A DNA stretch of 53,576 nt from Sphaerochaetaceae bacterium. Lineage in GTDB: Bacteria > Spirochaetota > Spirochaetia > Sphaerochaetales > Sphaerochaetaceae. Each line of letters opens with the position of its first letter. Within the stretch, counting starts at the first letter, position 1. The stretch is taken from assembly GCA_024699225.1 (NCBI GenBank), contig JAILPZ010000044.1, positions 1 to 53,576 of the forward strand, given 5' to 3'. The notes beneath the pieces were generated by a model, which saw nothing but the letters and a program-made list of their open reading frames with translations, did not search any database and was not told where the DNA came from. The position numbers and the translations under genes are program-made. Below are positions 52,472-53,576 of this stretch, one piece after another.

Positions 52472-52780
52472 TCAGACCTGGGTTTCAAGGTAATGTTCTG
52501 CACCGAGGGAGAGGATTTTTGAAATGTGCTCGTCGTTGAGGGAATAATAGACGTTCTTTCCGTCCTTTCTGAAAGAAACAAGGCGGGCAATCCTCAGGTA
52601 TTTAAGATGCTGACTTACGGCACTCTGTGACACACCGGCTATCTCTGCAATAGCCTGAACATTCATTTCACCCTTCTCCAGGCCAAAGAGAATCTTGAGT
52701 CTTGTCGGATCTCCGAAGACTTTGAAAAAGGTTGCTATGGAAGCAAGATCGTCTGAATTGAATGTTGTCGTATCTTTCAT
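52472..52780 (-). CDS. ArsR/SmtB-family transcriptional regulator
   Basis: A 102-residue winged helix-turn-helix protein. KVFGDPTRLKILFGLEKGEMNVQAIAEIAGVSQSAVSQHLKYLR is the family core, followed by a wing with RKDGKNVYYSLND. The classical metal site (ELCVCD in the recognition region) is not seen, so the signal may be other than metal. ArsR proteins repress and release on ligand binding. SD GAGGTAG. It lies upstream of metG on the same strand and may be co-transcribed. Whether it controls the Zn/Cd ATPase at 7822 is unknown. Confidence 0.92.
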   Translation of the reverse strand: MKDTTTFNSDDLASIATFFKVFGDPTRLKILFGLEKGEMNVQAIAEIAGVSQSAVSQHLKYLRIARLVSFRKDGKNVYYSLNDEHISKILSLGAEHYLETQV

Positions 52781-52832
52781 TTCTACCTCAGCTTAAGTAT
52801 ACAAAACACTGCAAAAATTATAAAGTAACTTT

Positions 52833-53576
52833 GTGTCAGGTAAAAAGAAATTAAGCGGCGAAGATAAATTCAACGACTACTACGGGACAATATACGGTGA
52901 ACGCTGGGAAGATCTCAAACAGTCCTTTCTTAAAGAAAAAGAGCCTGTAAGCCTCAGTGACAAACTTTCTAAAGCTTACTACATGGACACTGCCTCAATC
53001 CTTGCAGCCTCCTGCCTTCCTGTTAAAGAAGGTGATAAGGTTCTGGATATGTGTGCAGCTCCAGGAGGAAAGACCCTGATTCTTGCCATGAAGTTAAACG
53101 GAACAGGAACACTTGTTTCAAATGACCGCTCCCCTTCCAGAAGAGCGCGACTGGCAACAGTAATTAAAGAATGCCTTCCGCCTAAGCTTAATTCAAACAT
53201 AAGAATTACAGGACACGACAGTACAACCTGGTCACTTTATGAGAAAGATGAATATGACTGCATTCTCCTTGATGCACCATGTTCCAGTGAACGTCATGTA
53301 CTAACTGATCCTCAGGCTCTTTCCATCTGGGGAACTGGAAGACCAAAGTCTCTGGCAATCAGACAGTTTGCCATGCTCTGCGCAGCCCTTGATGCTGTTA
53401 AAACCGGTGGCTTCATTCTTTACAGTACATGTTCGATTAATCCCGGTGAAAACACAGGGGTAATAGAGAAACTTCTTACAAAACGTAAAGGCCGTGTTGA
53501 AGTAAGGAAGCCTAACTTAAATGCCACAGCTTTGTCAGGCGTCCTAACTATTGAAGATTTACGCTATGGAAGCATA
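52833..53576 (+). CDS. RsmB/NOP-family RNA (cytosine-5) methyltransferase, truncated by the window end
   Basis: 248 codons are visible, open to the last base. SAM-binding VLDMCAAPGGKTL, the DAPCS motif with Cys150 (residues 147-151) and the catalytic STCSINPGEN with Cys200 identify the m5C methyltransferase family. The N-terminal part before the Rossmann fold is only about 70 residues, shorter than RsmB/RsmF, closer to NSUN4-like proteins. It likely methylates rRNA or tRNA. Start GTG 52833 lacks SD; TATAAA (52819-52824) ends 8 nt before it, without a good -35. Confidence 0.85.
   Translation, partial: MSGKKKLSGEDKFNDYYGTIYGERWEDLKQSFLKEKEPVSLSDKLSKAYYMDTASILAASCLPVKEGDKVLDMCAAPGGKTLILAMKLNGTGTLVSNDRSPSRRARLATVIKECLPPKLNSNIRITGHDSTTWSLYEKDEYDCILLDAPCSSERHVLTDPQALSIWGTGRPKSLAIRQFAMLCAALDAVKTGGFILYSTCSINPGENTGVIEKLLTKRKGRVEVRKPNLNATALSGVLTIEDLRYGSI

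Noticed and set aside
1-53576. CRISPR arrays, insertion sequences, prophage or integrase genes
   Set aside because: No regular direct repeats, terminal inverted repeats with transposase, or phage-type proteins were seen.

Overview
The window looks like a chromosomal segment of a host- or gut-associated spirochaete, most likely a Treponema. The rRNA and protein sequences, two EF-G paralogues, the order rpsB-tsf-frr-uppS-cdsA-dxr-rseP without pyrH, and the block rpsF-ssb-rpsR-DUF2232-rplI-dnaB all fit that group. The species cannot be fixed from sequence alone. I see no phage, insertion sequence or CRISPR array. Genes are tightly packed: many couple through ATGA, TGATG or GTGA overlaps, and several convergent pairs overlap at their 3' ends.

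Layout. 1-341: 5' end of a 16S rRNA gene (minus), its leader and promoter. 496-3280: comM, a small unknown gene and an EamA exporter. 3295-7408: a three-gene ABC importer (binding protein, fused double permease, ATPase) with a terminator after the binding protein gene. 7428-7680: tRNA-Lys and tRNA-Glu with promoter and terminator. 7822-14651: Zn/Cd P-type ATPase, two different EF-G proteins and trmB. 14641-19635: mfd, nrdR and a dGTPase-like HD hydrolase. 19703-26676: a small membrane protein, an XPB-type helicase with a dedicated partner protein, an ABC-F ATPase and an AroD-AroE-like fusion whose catalytic residues look lost. 26684-32769: rpsB-tsf, frr-uppS-cdsA-dxr-rseP. 32772-37002: the rpsF-to-dnaB ribosomal/replication operon (minus), led by what looks like an S6:S18 autoregulatory element. 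37111-37328: a 29-codon gene for a bS22/COX24-type ribosomal protein with its own promoter and terminator. 37333-47398: a six-gene glycoside-use operon (GPH symporter, GH2, TIM-barrel isomerase, GH78, GH43, GH1), with a divergent AraC regulator. 48834-53576: a divergent MurD, MetG with a tRNA-binding tail, an ArsR regulator and a truncated RNA m5C methyltransferase.

How it works together. Most of the window is translation and growth machinery (rRNA, tRNAs, r-proteins, EF-Ts, RRF, EF-Gs, TrmB, MetG), envelope lipid synthesis (UppS, CdsA, Dxr) and DNA upkeep (Mfd, XPB, SSB, DnaB, NrdR, dGTPase). The glycoside operon is an accessory carbohydrate module: none of its four hydrolases has a signal peptide, so imported plant-type oligosaccharides or glycosides appear to be broken down in the cytoplasm.

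The most noteworthy signals are: (i) a recurrent start architecture, seen at six genes, with no Shine-Dalgarno and a -10-like hexamer ending 6-10 nt before the start codon, suggesting leaderless mRNAs; (ii) a textbook terminator-shaped hairpin inside the pre-rRNA leader just before 16S; (iii) the XPB helicase-partner pair; (iv) the degenerate AroDE fusion; (v) the tiny bS22-like gene; (vi) an SD-sequestering rpsF leader; and (vii) NrdR-box-like sites over the nrdR promoter. All function calls rest on reading motifs by eye; no database search was run.
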